This document shows, in pieces, positions 9,206 to 18,280 of a DNA stretch of 64,000 bases (its first letter is position 1; every line of letters begins with the position of its first letter). Source of the DNA: Mycobacterium paraffinicum (GTDB lineage Bacteria; Actinomycetota; Actinomycetes; Mycobacteriales; Mycobacteriaceae); contig NZ_MPNT01000001.1 of NCBI RefSeq assembly GCF_001907675.1, forward strand, positions 186,001-250,000, written 5' to 3'. Both the position numbers and the translations under genes were made by a program. Below the pieces are notes generated by a model. It was not told the origin of the DNA and ran no database searches. It worked only from the letters and a program-made list of their open reading frames with translations.

Positions 9206-10348
9206 ATGCATGGGCAGGAAGCCGCCGAACAGCGCAGCGCCGCACCGACGGGGGTGACGTCGCGCGCCGCCGTGGCTTTCGAGCCCGGCGCCGAGCTCGC
9301 GATCGTGACGGTCGATGTCGCCGCCCCCGGCGAGCACGAGGTGATGGTCCAGTTCGAGGCGGCGGGCATCTGCCACACCGACCTCAACTTCGCGTCCGGG
9401 GCCTTCCCGCACGCCTTTCCGGTCATCTTCGGGCACGAGGGGATCGCGCGCGTCGTCTCGTGCGGAAGCTCGGTTACGAGGTTCGCGCCGGGAGATCGCG
9501 TGGTGCCGTTCGTGATACCGCACTGCGGGGACTGCGCCTACTGCCGCTCCGGACGGACGAACTTCTGTGCGGAATTCCAGCGCACGTTCCGCGACCCGGA
9601 GATGACGCGGTTCTCGGCCGGCGGACGGTCGATCGCCGACTTCTTCGGCGTGGGGGCGTTCTCCGAGTACAGCGTGATACGCGACGATCAGATCGCGAAG
9701 GTGTGTGACGCCCCACCGGCGATTCCGACCTGCTGCATCGGGTGCGGGGTGACCACCGGCCTCGGCTCCGCGATGCTCACCGCCCAAATCGGCCAGGGCG
9801 ATTCGGTCGCGATCTTCGGGGCCGGCGGCGTCGGGGCGGCCGCGATCCAGGGCGCGGCGCTGGCCGGCGCGAGCCGCATCATCGCCGTCGACGTCAACCC
9901 TGCGAAAGAGGAGATTTCGCGGCGGTTCGGCGCCACCGACTTCATCAACGCCAAAGAGGTCGATGCCGTGGCCCGCATCATCGAGCTGACCGGCATCGGG
10001 GCCGACCATGCCTTGGAGTGCGTCGGAAGCGTCGAGCTGACCAAGCAGGCCTTCGCGTGCGTCAGCGTCGGATGGGGACAGGTGGTGTCGGTCGGGATGA
10101 TTCCCGAGAGCGCGCCGCTCGGCATCTCCCTCAACACCCTGCGCAATCGCACCTGGCGGCGCTCGCAGATGGGCAGCGCGACGGTCGAGGACGCCGCACG
10201 CTACGTCGACTGGTACGTCGAAGGCAAGATCAGTCTCGACGACGTCGTGTCGCACACGATTGCGCTGGAAGAGATCAACGAAGGCATCGAATTGATTCAC
10301 CGAGGCGAGTCCGCCCGCGTTGCGATCGACTTTTCACGCCAGGGCTGA
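9206..10348 (+). CDS. Zinc-dependent alcohol dehydrogenase
   Basis: A 380-residue medium-chain dehydrogenase. The catalytic zinc site is seen as ICHTDLN and FGHEG, the structural zinc site as CGDCAYC followed by NFC, and the NAD-binding loop as FGAGGVGAAA. The domain order and length match class III/aryl-alcohol-type ADHs, which oxidise primary alcohols to aldehydes, sometimes with mycothiol or glutathione adducts. A GAGGGAG ribosome-binding site stands seven bases ahead of ATG 9206. It is divergent from the monooxygenase operon and shares its operator, so it may oxidise an alcohol released from the Baeyer-Villiger ester. Its 3' end overlaps the convergent membrane-protein gene by 15 bases. 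Confidence 0.92.
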   Translation: MHGQEAAEQRSAAPTGVTSRAAVAFEPGAELAIVTVDVAAPGEHEVMVQFEAAGICHTDLNFASGAFPHAFPVIFGHEGIARVVSCGSSVTRFAPGDRVVPFVIPHCGDCAYCRSGRTNFCAEFQRTFRDPEMTRFSAGGRSIADFFGVGAFSEYSVIRDDQIAKVCDAPPAIPTCCIGCGVTTGLGSAMLTAQIGQGDSVAIFGAGGVGAAAIQGAALAGASRIIAVDVNPAKEEISRRFGATDFINAKEVDAVARIIELTGIGADHALECVGSVELTKQAFACVSVGWGQVVSVGMIPESAPLGISLNTLRNRTWRRSQMGSATVEDAARYVDWYVEGKISLDDVVSHTIALEEINEGIELIHRGESARVAIDFSRQG

Positions 10349-11020
10349 CGGCCATCGGCCGGACTCCGGCGCAAGCCGCTCGATGCGCAAAAGCACGTAG
10401 GTCCATGCGGCGAGCCACGGAAAGAACGCGACAGACGGCAGGCCGAACGCCACGACGCCGTTCCACGTCAGCACCCCGGTGGTGGCGGTGCCTGCGAACA
10501 ACCCGGGGAGGCTGAGCAGCGCCACGACGACGTTCAACCACCCGAGCCAGCGCGGAAACATGGGTGCGGCGCGGCGCTCACGCAGGATGTACACGCCGGT
10601 CAGGAGGACGCCCGAAACGTGGACGTACACGAATCCAAGCACCATGATCCACGCCGCATCGACAAACGCCTGAACGATGCCGCGCGGGGCGCCGGGCCGA
10701 AACACGGCGACCTCTAGCAGGTAAAACGGCACCAACGTCGCGAACATCAAGAAAACGCCGAACACGATCTGGAAGTTGGCGATCCCGGATCGCCCCTGGT
10801 CGGCCATTTTGAACGCACGCGCCAACATCGCCAACCACGGCCCGTAGAGGGCGCCGCCGAACATCGCGATGACCATTCCCACCTGGATCGCATGCCGATT
10901 GTCGGTGTAAAACTCCACCGGAGCGTTCGGAGACGGCGCGACGGCCAGGCCCGCTATCAACAGCCCGACATACACGATCGCCGTACCGAGCGGGCCGGAC
11001 CAGATGCAGATGCGATTCAC
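10334..11020 (-). CDS. Multi-pass membrane protein, tandem paralogue 1
   Basis: A 228-residue hydrophobic protein with about six to seven predicted membrane spans, no known catalytic motif, and a conserved FYTDNRH-x-IQVG segment after the first span. It is clearly similar along its whole length to the next gene upstream (shared NRICIW, MIAMFGGALY-like, WLGWLN, WNG-VAFGLPSV and AWTYVLLR segments). The start is GTG at 11020. No function can be read from it; a role in membrane handling of the hydrophobic substrate would be a guess. Its stop overlaps the ADH gene's stop on the opposite strand. Confidence 0.75.
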   Translation of the reverse strand: MNRICIWSGPLGTAIVYVGLLIAGLAVAPSPNAPVEFYTDNRHAIQVGMVIAMFGGALYGPWLAMLARAFKMADQGRSGIANFQIVFGVFLMFATLVPFYLLEVAVFRPGAPRGIVQAFVDAAWIMVLGFVYVHVSGVLLTGVYILRERRAAPMFPRWLGWLNVVVALLSLPGLFAGTATTGVLTWNGVVAFGLPSVAFFPWLAAWTYVLLRIERLAPESGRWPSALA

Positions 11021-11036
11021 TGGGCACCCGTCTTAT

Positions 11037-11762
11037 CTAGATTCCATCAATAAGGCGGTGGGTTGGGGTCGTGACCTCGCCGGTGTCCACGCTTGCCGAC
11101 GCCGAGCGCTCCAGGCGCAGCAGCACGTATGTCCAGGCGACGTACCACGGGAAGAAGCCCACCGACGGGAGGCCGAACGCGACGATGCCATTCCAGGCCA
11201 TCACCCCCGAAGTCACGGTTCCCGCGAAGAAGGACGGCAGCGACAAGATCGCACAGGCGATGTTCAGCCAGCCGAGCCAGCCCGGGAACACTGCCAGCGC
11301 GCGTCGCTCGCGAACCAGGTAGATGCCGGTCACCAGCAGCGCGATGAAATGGGTGTAACCGAACCCGGCCGCCATCACCCATGCGGTGTCGACGAATCCT
11401 TGGATCACAGCCGCCGGGGCGCCCGCCCGGTAGACCGCAACTTCCAGCAACAGGTAGGGAAACTCCACCAGGATCGTGAAGATGACCCCGAATGCCAACT
11501 GCAGGTAGGCCATCCCGGAGCGATCGCCTTCGGCCAGCTTGAACGACCGAGCCAGCATCGCCATCCACGGCAGGTACAGCGCGCCCCCGAACATGGCGAT
11601 CATCAGTCCCGCCTGCATCGTCCCCCGGTTGTCGGTATAGAAGGTCACGGGCGCATCCGGCGGCGGCGCCACCTGGAGACCCGCTATCGCGAGCCCGACG
11701 AACATGATCACCGTCCCGATCGGCCCCAACCAGATGCAGATCCGGTTGACAGACATACTCAC
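11037..11762 (-). CDS. Multi-pass membrane protein, tandem paralogue 2
   Basis: A 241-residue homologue of the downstream gene with the same spans and conserved blocks (FYTDNRGTMQAG, MIAMFGGALY, WLGWLN, VAFGLPSVGFFPW). The GTG at 11762 has AGGAGG five bases ahead; the ATG six bases further in is the alternative. Only 16 bases separate the pair, so it is a tandem duplication expressed as one unit. The fairly deep divergence means the two copies have had time to specialise. Function unknown. Confidence 0.75.
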   Translation of the reverse strand: MSMSVNRICIWLGPIGTVIMFVGLAIAGLQVAPPPDAPVTFYTDNRGTMQAGLMIAMFGGALYLPWMAMLARSFKLAEGDRSGMAYLQLAFGVIFTILVEFPYLLLEVAVYRAGAPAAVIQGFVDTAWVMAAGFGYTHFIALLVTGIYLVRERRALAVFPGWLGWLNIACAILSLPSFFAGTVTSGVMAWNGIVAFGLPSVGFFPWYVAWTYVLLRLERSASASVDTGEVTTPTHRLIDGI

Positions 11763-12011
11763 CCGAGCCTCCTACAACCGGCCGTGCGTCCGGTCCCGGC
11801 CGTGACGTGCCGCCTCCGGGGACAGGCGCGGAGTCCCTCGACGGCCGTGACGACGTGCGAGCGCCTTAACGGGCACCAGACGCGACCTCCTCGGGATCGG
11901 GCATCGCCCTCCCGTCCGATCAACATCGAATTGAAGGCAACTTAACCCGGATTCGGCGGCAGCGCGGCCGTTATTCTAAAACCATTCAACAATCACGCTA
12001 GGATCTCCCAC

Positions 12012-13001
12012 GTGCAGGATCCCGGCGCGTACACGTTCTCCCTCCTCTTCGACATGCGCGCCCCGGACTTCGGAACCCCGGCCGCCGAGCTGTACCGGGC
12101 CGCGATCGAGATGTCGGCGTGGGCCGACAAACGGGGCTTCCGGGACGTGAACCTCCTTGAGCACCACGCCTCGAACGACGGTTACCTACCCTCGCCGCTC
12201 GTCCTCGGTGCCGGAATCGCCGCGGCCACCGAGACCCTTAGGATCCGCACCAACGTCGCGCTCCTGCCGCTGTACCACCCGCTGCGTTTCGCCGAGGACG
12301 CGGCGGTGCTCGACTTGATCTCCAATGGCCGAACGCTCTTCACCGTTGGCGCCGGTTACCGGGTCGAGGAGTACGAGCAGTTCGGCTTGGACATCAGGAA
12401 GCGCCCGTCGATGATGGAGGAGGCGCTCCAGGCGGTGAAGCAGGCCTGGACCGGCGAGCCCTTCCAATTCCGCGGCAAGACGGTGCGCATCCTGCCGCGT
12501 CCCGCGCAGAACCCTTCGCCGCCGCTCTATCTCGGCGGCTCGGCACCCGCCACCGCGGTACGCGCGGCACGGTTCGCCGACGGGTACGAACCGCTTGGCC
12601 CCCCGGACCTGTACGACCTCTACGTCGCCGAATGCCAGAAACTGGGCAAGACTGCGCTGCCCCAACCGGACAACCGCGCGCGCATGGTGCTGTTCTTCCA
12701 CATCGCCGAGGACCCCGACAAAGCGTGGGCCACCATCGCCAAGCACGCGATGCATGAGACGAACGAATATGGGCGTTGGGCGGCGACTAACAGCGCATCC
12801 CCCTACTCCAAGATCTCCGACCCCGACCAACTGCGGGCGCCGTGCATGTACGAGGTGGTCACACCCGAGGATGCGGTAACGGCCATCACCGAGCGCCGTG
12901 GTGCGCTGTTCAAGCCGCTGATGGGCGGCATGCCGCCGGCCTTGGGTTGGGAGTCGCTCGAGCTCTTCGAGTCCAAGGTGCTGCCCAGGCTCGGCGACTG
13001 A
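12012..13001 (+). CDS. LLM-class flavin-dependent oxidoreductase
   Basis: A 329-residue bacterial luciferase-like TIM barrel. Family marks include LLEHHASNDGYLPSPL, the ALLPLYHPLRFAED strand, GRTLFTVGAGYR and LYLGGSAPATAVRAARFADGY, which together build the flavin pocket. Members use FMNH2 or F420; mycobacterial relatives often use F420, but the cofactor cannot be settled here. The start is GTG at 12012 with AGGA nine bases upstream. Its TGA shares a base with the ATG of the following SnoaL gene (TGATG), so the two are coupled. Confidence 0.87.
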   Translation: MQDPGAYTFSLLFDMRAPDFGTPAAELYRAAIEMSAWADKRGFRDVNLLEHHASNDGYLPSPLVLGAGIAAATETLRIRTNVALLPLYHPLRFAEDAAVLDLISNGRTLFTVGAGYRVEEYEQFGLDIRKRPSMMEEALQAVKQAWTGEPFQFRGKTVRILPRPAQNPSPPLYLGGSAPATAVRAARFADGYEPLGPPDLYDLYVAECQKLGKTALPQPDNRARMVLFFHIAEDPDKAWATIAKHAMHETNEYGRWAATNSASPYSKISDPDQLRAPCMYEVVTPEDAVTAITERRGALFKPLMGGMPPALGWESLELFESKVLPRLGD

Positions 13002-13468
13002 TGCCGCCTGAGGACATCGCCGACCGACTCGCCATCCAGGATGTGCTGTTCCGGTATGCGCACGCACTGGATGATCGCGATTCGCAGCTGCTGCGGACGT
13101 GTTTCACCGAAGATGCCGTGTGCGAGGTCGGCGCCACGCTTGTCGGGATCGACGCCATCATCGCCTTCGCCGAGGGCGTGCTGTCGGGCTTTGACGTCAC
13201 TCAACATCTGATCGCCAACCCGCGCACCACGATCCACGGCGATCGCGCCGAGTCGGTCTGCGACCTGCACGCCCAGCACGTCACCAGGGGCGCGCCGGGC
13301 GGTGAGCACTACGTCATCGGTGGCCGCTACGACGACTCGCTCGAGCGGACGCCCGAAGGCTGGCGCATCGCGCATCGGCGGTTGCGGGTCACGTGGTCGG
13401 AGGGCAACCCCGCTCCCCTGACGAGCCGGTTACGGGAGATGCGGGCGCGGCCACAGCAACCCGGCTAG
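13001..13468 (+). CDS. SnoaL-like/NTF2-fold protein coupled to the LLM gene
   Basis: A 155-residue protein starting at ATG 13001 inside the TGATG junction with the upstream gene. The opening IADRLAIQDVLFRYAHALDDRD and then CFTEDAVCEVG is the classic SnoaL_4 pattern. A longer in-frame opening to 12842 would overlap the LLM gene and is rejected. Coupling to a flavin oxidoreductase suggests it acts on, or binds, that enzyme's product (inference). Confidence 0.8.
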   Translation: MPPEDIADRLAIQDVLFRYAHALDDRDSQLLRTCFTEDAVCEVGATLVGIDAIIAFAEGVLSGFDVTQHLIANPRTTIHGDRAESVCDLHAQHVTRGAPGGEHYVIGGRYDDSLERTPEGWRIAHRRLRVTWSEGNPAPLTSRLREMRARPQQPG

Positions 13469-13525
13469 ACGGAGTCGCACCGAGGCGCGGCCCGCCGGCC
13501 GGAAGCGGATCCCCGGCGAGCCGGC

Positions 13526-14338
13526 TCACGCGTCCGGGCGGGCGGCGAGCTCGAACGGCTGCCAATAACCACCATCGACAGGAATGGTCACCCCGGTGGT
13601 GTAGCTGGAGGCGTCGCTGGCGAGATACAGGACGGCGCCGACGATCTCGTCGGGCTCGCCGCCGCGACGCTGGGCGATGCCCTTGCTATGCCGGGCGAAC
13701 GCTTCCATGTCCCAGTGTTTGGCCACGTCCGTGAAGAACGCACCGGGTTGGACGGCGTTGACGCGAACGTCGGGGCCATAGGCGTGGGCGAATGCCGTCG
13801 TCAGGTTGTTCAGCCCGGCCTTGGCGGCGCCGTAAGGCATCGCGTCGCCCCGCGGCCATTGCGCAGCGACGCTGCTGACGTTGACGATGGCCCCTCCCCC
13901 GCTCCGGACCATCCGGTCGGCAACGAGCGCCATCAGACGAAACGGCCCCTTGAGATTGATGGCGATGACCTTGTCGAACAGCTCCTCGCTGACCGAGGCC
14001 GCCGACTCGTACGTCGGAGACAGTCCAGCGTTGTTCACCAAAATGTCGATGCGGCCGAACGCGTTCTCGGTTTCGGCCAGCAGGTTGTCGATCTGACCCC
14101 ATTCGCCGACGTGGCACGCCACCGGCAGTGTCTTGCGCCCGGTTTCCCGGGTGATCGCCTCGGCGGTGTCGCGACAGCTGTCGATGCGGCGGCTGGTGAC
14201 CACGACGTCGGCGCCGGCCCGAGAAAGCCCGAAAGCGATCGAGCGTCCGAGTCCGCGGCTACCGCCGGTCACGATCGCCACCCGACCTGCGAGATCGAAG
14301 TTCGGCGGAGTCACGCCCGTCGAGCCAGCTCCGGTCAA
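13526..14338 (-). CDS. SDR family oxidoreductase
   Basis: A 270-residue classical SDR with TGGSRGLGRS (cofactor), NNAGLS, a catalytic Ser followed by YGAAK, and the VDGGYW end. It is last in the minus-strand operon amidohydrolase/Rieske/amidohydrolase/SDR. The longest frame begins with TTG at 14338, directly abutting the stop of the upstream gene; a GTG eight codons in (VTPPNFDL) is equally possible. Likely role: oxidising or reducing a hydroxy intermediate; substrate unknown. Confidence 0.87.
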   Translation of the reverse strand: MTGAGSTGVTPPNFDLAGRVAIVTGGSRGLGRSIAFGLSRAGADVVVTSRRIDSCRDTAEAITRETGRKTLPVACHVGEWGQIDNLLAETENAFGRIDILVNNAGLSPTYESAASVSEELFDKVIAINLKGPFRLMALVADRMVRSGGGAIVNVSSVAAQWPRGDAMPYGAAKAGLNNLTTAFAHAYGPDVRVNAVQPGAFFTDVAKHWDMEAFARHSKGIAQRRGGEPDEIVGAVLYLASDASSYTTGVTIPVDGGYWQPFELAARPDA

Positions 14339-15424
14339 CTAGCTCACCGATAACCCGGGTCGCGCCGGAAGCCGGGCGGCCCAACGCGCGAAACGGCCTC
14401 CGTAGAAGTCGGCGGCGCCGCTCAGCAATTGCTCGGCTGCATCGGCTTCCAGACCAGCCCTGGCCTCTTCCGGGGTGATGGCGTCCCAGTGCGGAAAGCG
14501 GCTGCCGTACACCGTCAGTTCGGCCGCCAGCGGGGTGAGGCTAGCCGACGGCAGCGCCGCGCCTTCGGCGCGCTGCACACAGAAGCGCACATGGTCGGCG
14601 AGATACTCCGTCGGGTGCTTCTCGATCCATGGCACCTGATTGCGGACGCCGCGCCACGGCTTGTCCATCCGCCACATGAACGGGAACACCACGTCGGCGC
14701 CGCCGTCGAGGAAGACCACGCGCAGTTGGGGGATTTGTTCGAACACTCCACCACCGACGAAACTGGCCAGGTGGACCATCGACGCGGTCCACGGCAGCAG
14801 GGAGTTGTATTCCACGTAGTAGTCGCAGTACCCGGCCATGGTCGGGAATTGGTTGATCCCGCAGCCACCGTCGGCCACGACCGTCACGGTGAACCCGAGT
14901 TCGGCGGCCTTCTTCCACACCGGCAGGTAGCGCCGGCAACCGTACGGTTCGCGGCCCTGCAGTGGGACCGCGACGGTCACGAAGTCTGGATCGCCGGCGA
15001 TTCGATCCAGCTCGGCAACCGCGGCGGCGGCATCCTCCGGGTCGATCCGGACCGCGCCGGCCACGCGGTCACGCAGTGCCGGATGGTCGAGCCACTTGGC
15101 GCGCAGCCACTCGTTGGTCGCCCGGCATACCGCCGGCCCGAGGTCTGGTTCCGGGATGAGACCACGCGTCAGTGGGACGAGGACGGCGCCGTCCGTGCCG
15201 ATCGCCGTGTCCCACGACTCGGCCAGCAGCTCAGGGCTCGACGTCGCTGGGCGTGCGTCATGATCGCCGATCGGGGTCCACTCCGGGATGGACGGCGGAT
15301 AGAAGTAGCGCCCGATCATCGGGATGGGCTGCTCGTCCCAGCGGGCGGGCAGGAACTCGCGGATGTCCTCGGAGGCGCCCGGCCAGGGATGGACAACGCA
15401 ATCAATCGTGGGTCGTGTCGACAT
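14339..15424 (-). CDS. Amidohydrolase_2 family metal-dependent hydrolase
   Basis: A 361-residue TIM-barrel protein of the amidohydrolase 2 group (relatives of ACMSD and gamma-resorcylate decarboxylase). The N-terminus reads IDCVVHPWPG, so the usual metal-binding HxH is altered to V-x-H. Later RVVFLDGGADVVFPFMWRMD and FPHWD match the family. Members hydrolyse or decarboxylate ring-derived acids. Its start overlaps the Rieske gene's end by 23 bases and its stop abuts the SDR. It is a clear relative of the amidohydrolase at 15815. Confidence 0.82.
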   Translation of the reverse strand: MSTRPTIDCVVHPWPGASEDIREFLPARWDEQPIPMIGRYFYPPSIPEWTPIGDHDARPATSSPELLAESWDTAIGTDGAVLVPLTRGLIPEPDLGPAVCRATNEWLRAKWLDHPALRDRVAGAVRIDPEDAAAAVAELDRIAGDPDFVTVAVPLQGREPYGCRRYLPVWKKAAELGFTVTVVADGGCGINQFPTMAGYCDYYVEYNSLLPWTASMVHLASFVGGGVFEQIPQLRVVFLDGGADVVFPFMWRMDKPWRGVRNQVPWIEKHPTEYLADHVRFCVQRAEGAALPSASLTPLAAELTVYGSRFPHWDAITPEEARAGLEADAAEQLLSGAADFYGGRFARWAARLPARPGLSVS

Positions 15425-15818
15425 TCTTTCGCTTTCTCAGGCGTCTGATAACCAGGTAGACCCGGTCGTTCTCGATGACGACCTTGTAGGACTCGACCTT
15501 CTTGACGGGCTTGGTGATCGACATTCCCGTCGCGAGCTCGAACTCCCACTTGTGCCAAGGACATACGAGGATTTCGCCTTCGCGCACATGCTCGACCTCG
15601 TAGCCGCCCTTGCTGACATTGGTTCCACTGACCGGCCCCAGGCACACTGGCGCCCCGTTGTGTGGGCACCAGTTGCGCAGCGCGTACACCGTGTCTCCGC
15701 GCCGAAACAGGCCGATACTGCCGTCCGGTCCATCGACGAGTGTCATGCCCCCGTCTTCGAGGTCGGCGAGCGGACCGCAGTCGACGCGCTCCACCCGGGG
15801 TCCGGCGGGCGCGCTCAC
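15402..15818 (-). CDS. Rieske [2Fe-2S] ferredoxin-type protein
   Basis: A 138-residue single-domain Rieske protein with both cluster motifs, C-P-H in NWCPHNGAP and C-x2-H in LVCPWHKWEF. It is likely an electron carrier rather than an oxygenase, since the catalytic iron domain is absent. GTG 15818 overlaps the upstream amidohydrolase stop by GTGA, so it is chosen over a longer frame to 16076 whose extension is low-complexity Arg-rich shadow sequence. No oxygenase large subunit or dedicated reductase sits in this operon, so its electron partner is unknown. Confidence 0.85.
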   Translation of the reverse strand: MSAPAGPRVERVDCGPLADLEDGGMTLVDGPDGSIGLFRRGDTVYALRNWCPHNGAPVCLGPVSGTNVSKGGYEVEHVREGEILVCPWHKWEFELATGMSITKPVKKVESYKVVIENDRVYLVIRRLRKRKNVDTTHD

Positions 15819-16957
15819 AGTCGGTAGAGCGCGCGAGCGCTGCCACCGCGGATCGCGTCGTGATACTCGGAGGGGAATTGGCGTAGCACCCAACGGGGCT
15901 CGTCGGCGTCCCAATGCGGATAGTCGGTGGAGAACAGGACGTTGCGGGAAAGCAGATGCTCGGCGCCGGCGAACGCGTCCATCAGAGGACCGGGTCCTTC
16001 GAGTGGCTCTTCGATCGGCTGAGTGGTGAAGAAGGCTTGCTCGGCGACGTACTCTGACGGCGGTTTCTTGACCCATGGAACCTCGGAACGCAGCCCCTCC
16101 CAGTTGCGATCCATCCGGCGCATCAGCGCGGGCAGCCAGGCGATGCCGCCCTCGACGTAGACCACACGCAGATCCGGGTAGCGCTCGAAGACGCCGTTGA
16201 AGACCATGCTGACCAGGTGGGTGGCGTAGAGCAGGGAGTACATCGGCTGAACTTCCACGAAGTGCTGCGGGAACCCCGCCGGGGTGCCGAGCGCCATCCC
16301 GGCGGGCCGCGTCAGGTGCATGACCACCGGAAGGCGGCGCTCAGCGGCAGCTTCGTAGATCGGCATGTAGGGCTCGTGCCCGAGCGGCCGGAGCACGTTG
16401 GGCACGACGAGCACCGAGTTGAACCTGTCGGAGGATTCGTGCGCTCGCTCGATCTCGGCGACGGCGCGATCCGGGGCGTCCGCGCACACGCGGATCGCAC
16501 CCCGGTATCGGCTGCCGAATTCGCCGTGCAGCCAACGCTCCTGGAGCCACCGGTTGGAACCCTCGGACAACGCCGACTCGTGCACCGGGTTGGCCACGGG
16601 GCGAGCGACGAGCGACAACAGGATTGCGATGTCGACGCCGATGCCCTCGAGCAGTTGCTCGGCGGTCAGGTAGGGGTCGGAGGCCGCGGGGCCACCGGTG
16701 TTCGGGATGGCCTCCTTGCGGGTCGAGCCGCCGGGGACGTAGTAGCTATAGGAGCTGCCTTCGCCGCGCGTGCTGAAGGCCATCGCCTCGCGGCTGCGCC
16801 ACGGCTCCGGTACGTAGCTGAGGAATTCGTCGAAATCGTGTGGCGTCGGATGGACGTCGCAGTCGATGGTCAGCGGTCGATTCGGCGCTTTGCCACCCGA
16901 ATCGGGGGTGCCGTGCGGTCGGACTTCGATGGGGCCCTGCGCGATTGTCGACGTCAT
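15815..16957 (-). CDS. Amidohydrolase_2 family metal-dependent hydrolase
   Basis: A 380-residue protein with LTIDCDVHPTPHDF at the N-terminus, where D-x-H is the metal-binding strand-1 motif in this subgroup. RVVYVEGGIAWLPALMRRMDRNWE and STDYPHWD follow later in the chain. It is the first gene of a four-gene operon ending at 13526, with the palindrome at 17031-17046 upstream. The presence of two related amidohydrolases in one operon suggests sequential or paired hydrolysis of ring-cleavage products (inference). Confidence 0.85.
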   Translation of the reverse strand: MTSTIAQGPIEVRPHGTPDSGGKAPNRPLTIDCDVHPTPHDFDEFLSYVPEPWRSREAMAFSTRGEGSSYSYYVPGGSTRKEAIPNTGGPAASDPYLTAEQLLEGIGVDIAILLSLVARPVANPVHESALSEGSNRWLQERWLHGEFGSRYRGAIRVCADAPDRAVAEIERAHESSDRFNSVLVVPNVLRPLGHEPYMPIYEAAAERRLPVVMHLTRPAGMALGTPAGFPQHFVEVQPMYSLLYATHLVSMVFNGVFERYPDLRVVYVEGGIAWLPALMRRMDRNWEGLRSEVPWVKKPPSEYVAEQAFFTTQPIEEPLEGPGPLMDAFAGAEHLLSRNVLFSTDYPHWDADEPRWVLRQFPSEYHDAIRGGSARALYRL

Positions 16958-17030
16958 TGGGACATCACCGGCTCAGGACGGAAACGGTTACGGCAGATCA
17001 CGTTCTCTCCCGGAGGTCAGTCACTTTCGC

Positions 17031-17046
17031 CCGACTGTTCGGTCGG
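17031..17046. promoter_or_regulatory. Weaker copy of the block I operator
   Basis: CCGACTGTTCGGTCGG has inverted arms CCGAC/GTCGG around six bases. It lies about 75 bases upstream of the amidohydrolase start at 16957, next to an A+T-rich CTATATTATC that could supply a -10 region. It matches the block I consensus less well than the other sites (about 11 of 16). Confidence 0.45.
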
Positions 17047-17119
17047 ATTGATAGTCCCTCTATATTATCGCGGCATGCCGGAAAGTCAACAGGCCGGGTG
17101 CGGCAAACACCATTTTGGC

Positions 17120-18169
17120 TCAGCCGGCGAGCAGCTCGATTCCGCGCGTGATCATCCGGGGAACGGAGGGGGCGAGCTCCTCCCAGAACGGGTCGTGGCG
17201 CTTGCCGCGCAGGTGCAGCCCAAGGTTGAGGGCCGCAATGATGCCGAACTTGTAGGCGGCATGCGCGCGGTACCAGTCGATCTCGCCGACATCATCGCCC
17301 GATTGGCGCGCGTATTCGGATACGAGTTCGCGTGGACTGGGCAACGGGGGCAACACGATCGGGGGGGTCCAACACTGCGGATCGCTGAACAGACACAACC
17401 AGCCGAGATCGCTCAATACCGGTCCGACGGCCGCCAACTCCCAATCGAGGATCGCTGCGACCTGCTCGTCGTACACCAGCACGTTGGACCATTGATAGTC
17501 GCCGTGCAGAATCCCAACCCGCGGTGCCCGCGGGATGTGCGCGCACAACCTCGAGCGCAGCTCGGGGACGTCGACGACGAGCTGCGCGTCTCCCGCGCGT
17601 TCGATGAACCGATCCCAGCGAGCGATATCCGCCGGTAGGTCCAGCGGTTCCCCCAGCACCGACGCGGCGCGGGCCCGGTCCAGCGCGTGCAACTCCGCCA
17701 GGCGGCGGATCACGTCGCGGCCGACCTTGTGTACGTCGCCCATTCCCCGCGTCCCGTCCGGCTCATCAAGCCCGAACGTCCGCCCCTGAACACGGTCGAC
17801 GACGTGAAACGGCGTGCCGAAAAACCGTGTGTCCGAGCCGGACCAGCGCACCCGAGGGACCGGCACACCCAGCGAGCGCAGGCAGCGCAGTAGGCGTGCC
17901 TGGCGTACGACGTCAGCCGGACCTGCGGCTCGGACCCCGGGGGGCGCAAGCCGTACGATCAGTGCCTCATTGCGCGCGGGACGCCCCTCGGGCGTCCAAT
18001 GCAGGTCGAATCCCAGAGTCAGGCCGGCGTGCCCACCCACCGGTCGAAGATCGCTCACCCGCGCGGCTCGATCTCCGGTACGAGCGCGGCACAGCCGTTG
18101 CAGCCCGACCGTCAGCTCTGGTTCGGACAACGACGGCTTCGAAGGCGCCACGGCGGGCCACGCTATCAC
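17120..18169 (-). CDS. APH-family phosphotransferase (acyl-CoA kinase-like)
   Basis: A 349-residue kinase-fold protein of the aminoglycoside phosphotransferase/choline kinase group. The catalytic loop is HGDYQWSN (H-x-D-x4-N) and the metal-binding Asp lies in ILDWELAAVG. The subgroup is usually found beside ACADs and resembles the kinase half of ACAD10/ACAD11, which phosphorylates 4-hydroxyacyl-CoA, rather than a resistance enzyme. GTG 18169 lies only seven bases from an operator copy and has no clear ribosome-binding site; a GTG six codons in is an alternative start. A broken relative is at 40849. Confidence 0.8.
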   Translation of the reverse strand: MIAWPAVAPSKPSLSEPELTVGLQRLCRARTGDRAARVSDLRPVGGHAGLTLGFDLHWTPEGRPARNEALIVRLAPPGVRAAGPADVVRQARLLRCLRSLGVPVPRVRWSGSDTRFFGTPFHVVDRVQGRTFGLDEPDGTRGMGDVHKVGRDVIRRLAELHALDRARAASVLGEPLDLPADIARWDRFIERAGDAQLVVDVPELRSRLCAHIPRAPRVGILHGDYQWSNVLVYDEQVAAILDWELAAVGPVLSDLGWLCLFSDPQCWTPPIVLPPLPSPRELVSEYARQSGDDVGEIDWYRAHAAYKFGIIAALNLGLHLRGKRHDPFWEELAPSVPRMITRGIELLAG

Positions 18170-18175
18170 ACCATC

Positions 18176-18191
18176 GACCGTCCAGACGGTC
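18176..18191. promoter_or_regulatory. TetR-type operator ahead of the phosphotransferase gene
   Basis: GACCGTCCAGACGGTC has perfect 5-bp arms GACCG/CGGTC and matches the local consensus at 13 of 16 positions. It lies immediately upstream of GTG 18169, so a bound repressor would block transcription start or early elongation. Confidence 0.65.
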
Positions 18192-18280
18192 GGTAGCGGG
18201 ACCGGGCGGAACGGTCGCCTCCAGGCGCGCCTAGCCGAGGTCTTTCTTCGCCGAACACCGAGGTCTTCCCGGGGGCGGCG

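Noticed and set aside
9033-9245. N-terminal extension of the Baeyer-Villiger monooxygenase
   Set aside because: It would cover the operator and the first codons of the divergent ADH; the sequence is unlike the family and a better ribosome-binding site precedes ATG 9032.
9089-10300. A 403-codon minus-strand frame opposite the alcohol dehydrogenase
   Set aside because: It is antisense to a gene with full zinc and NAD motifs, and its translation is Arg/Asp/His-rich shadow sequence typical of GC-rich DNA.
17120-18169. Reading the APH-family gene as an aminoglycoside resistance gene
   Set aside because: The catalytic loop is shared, but the neighbourhood, operator and similarity to ACAD-linked kinases point to acyl-CoA metabolism.
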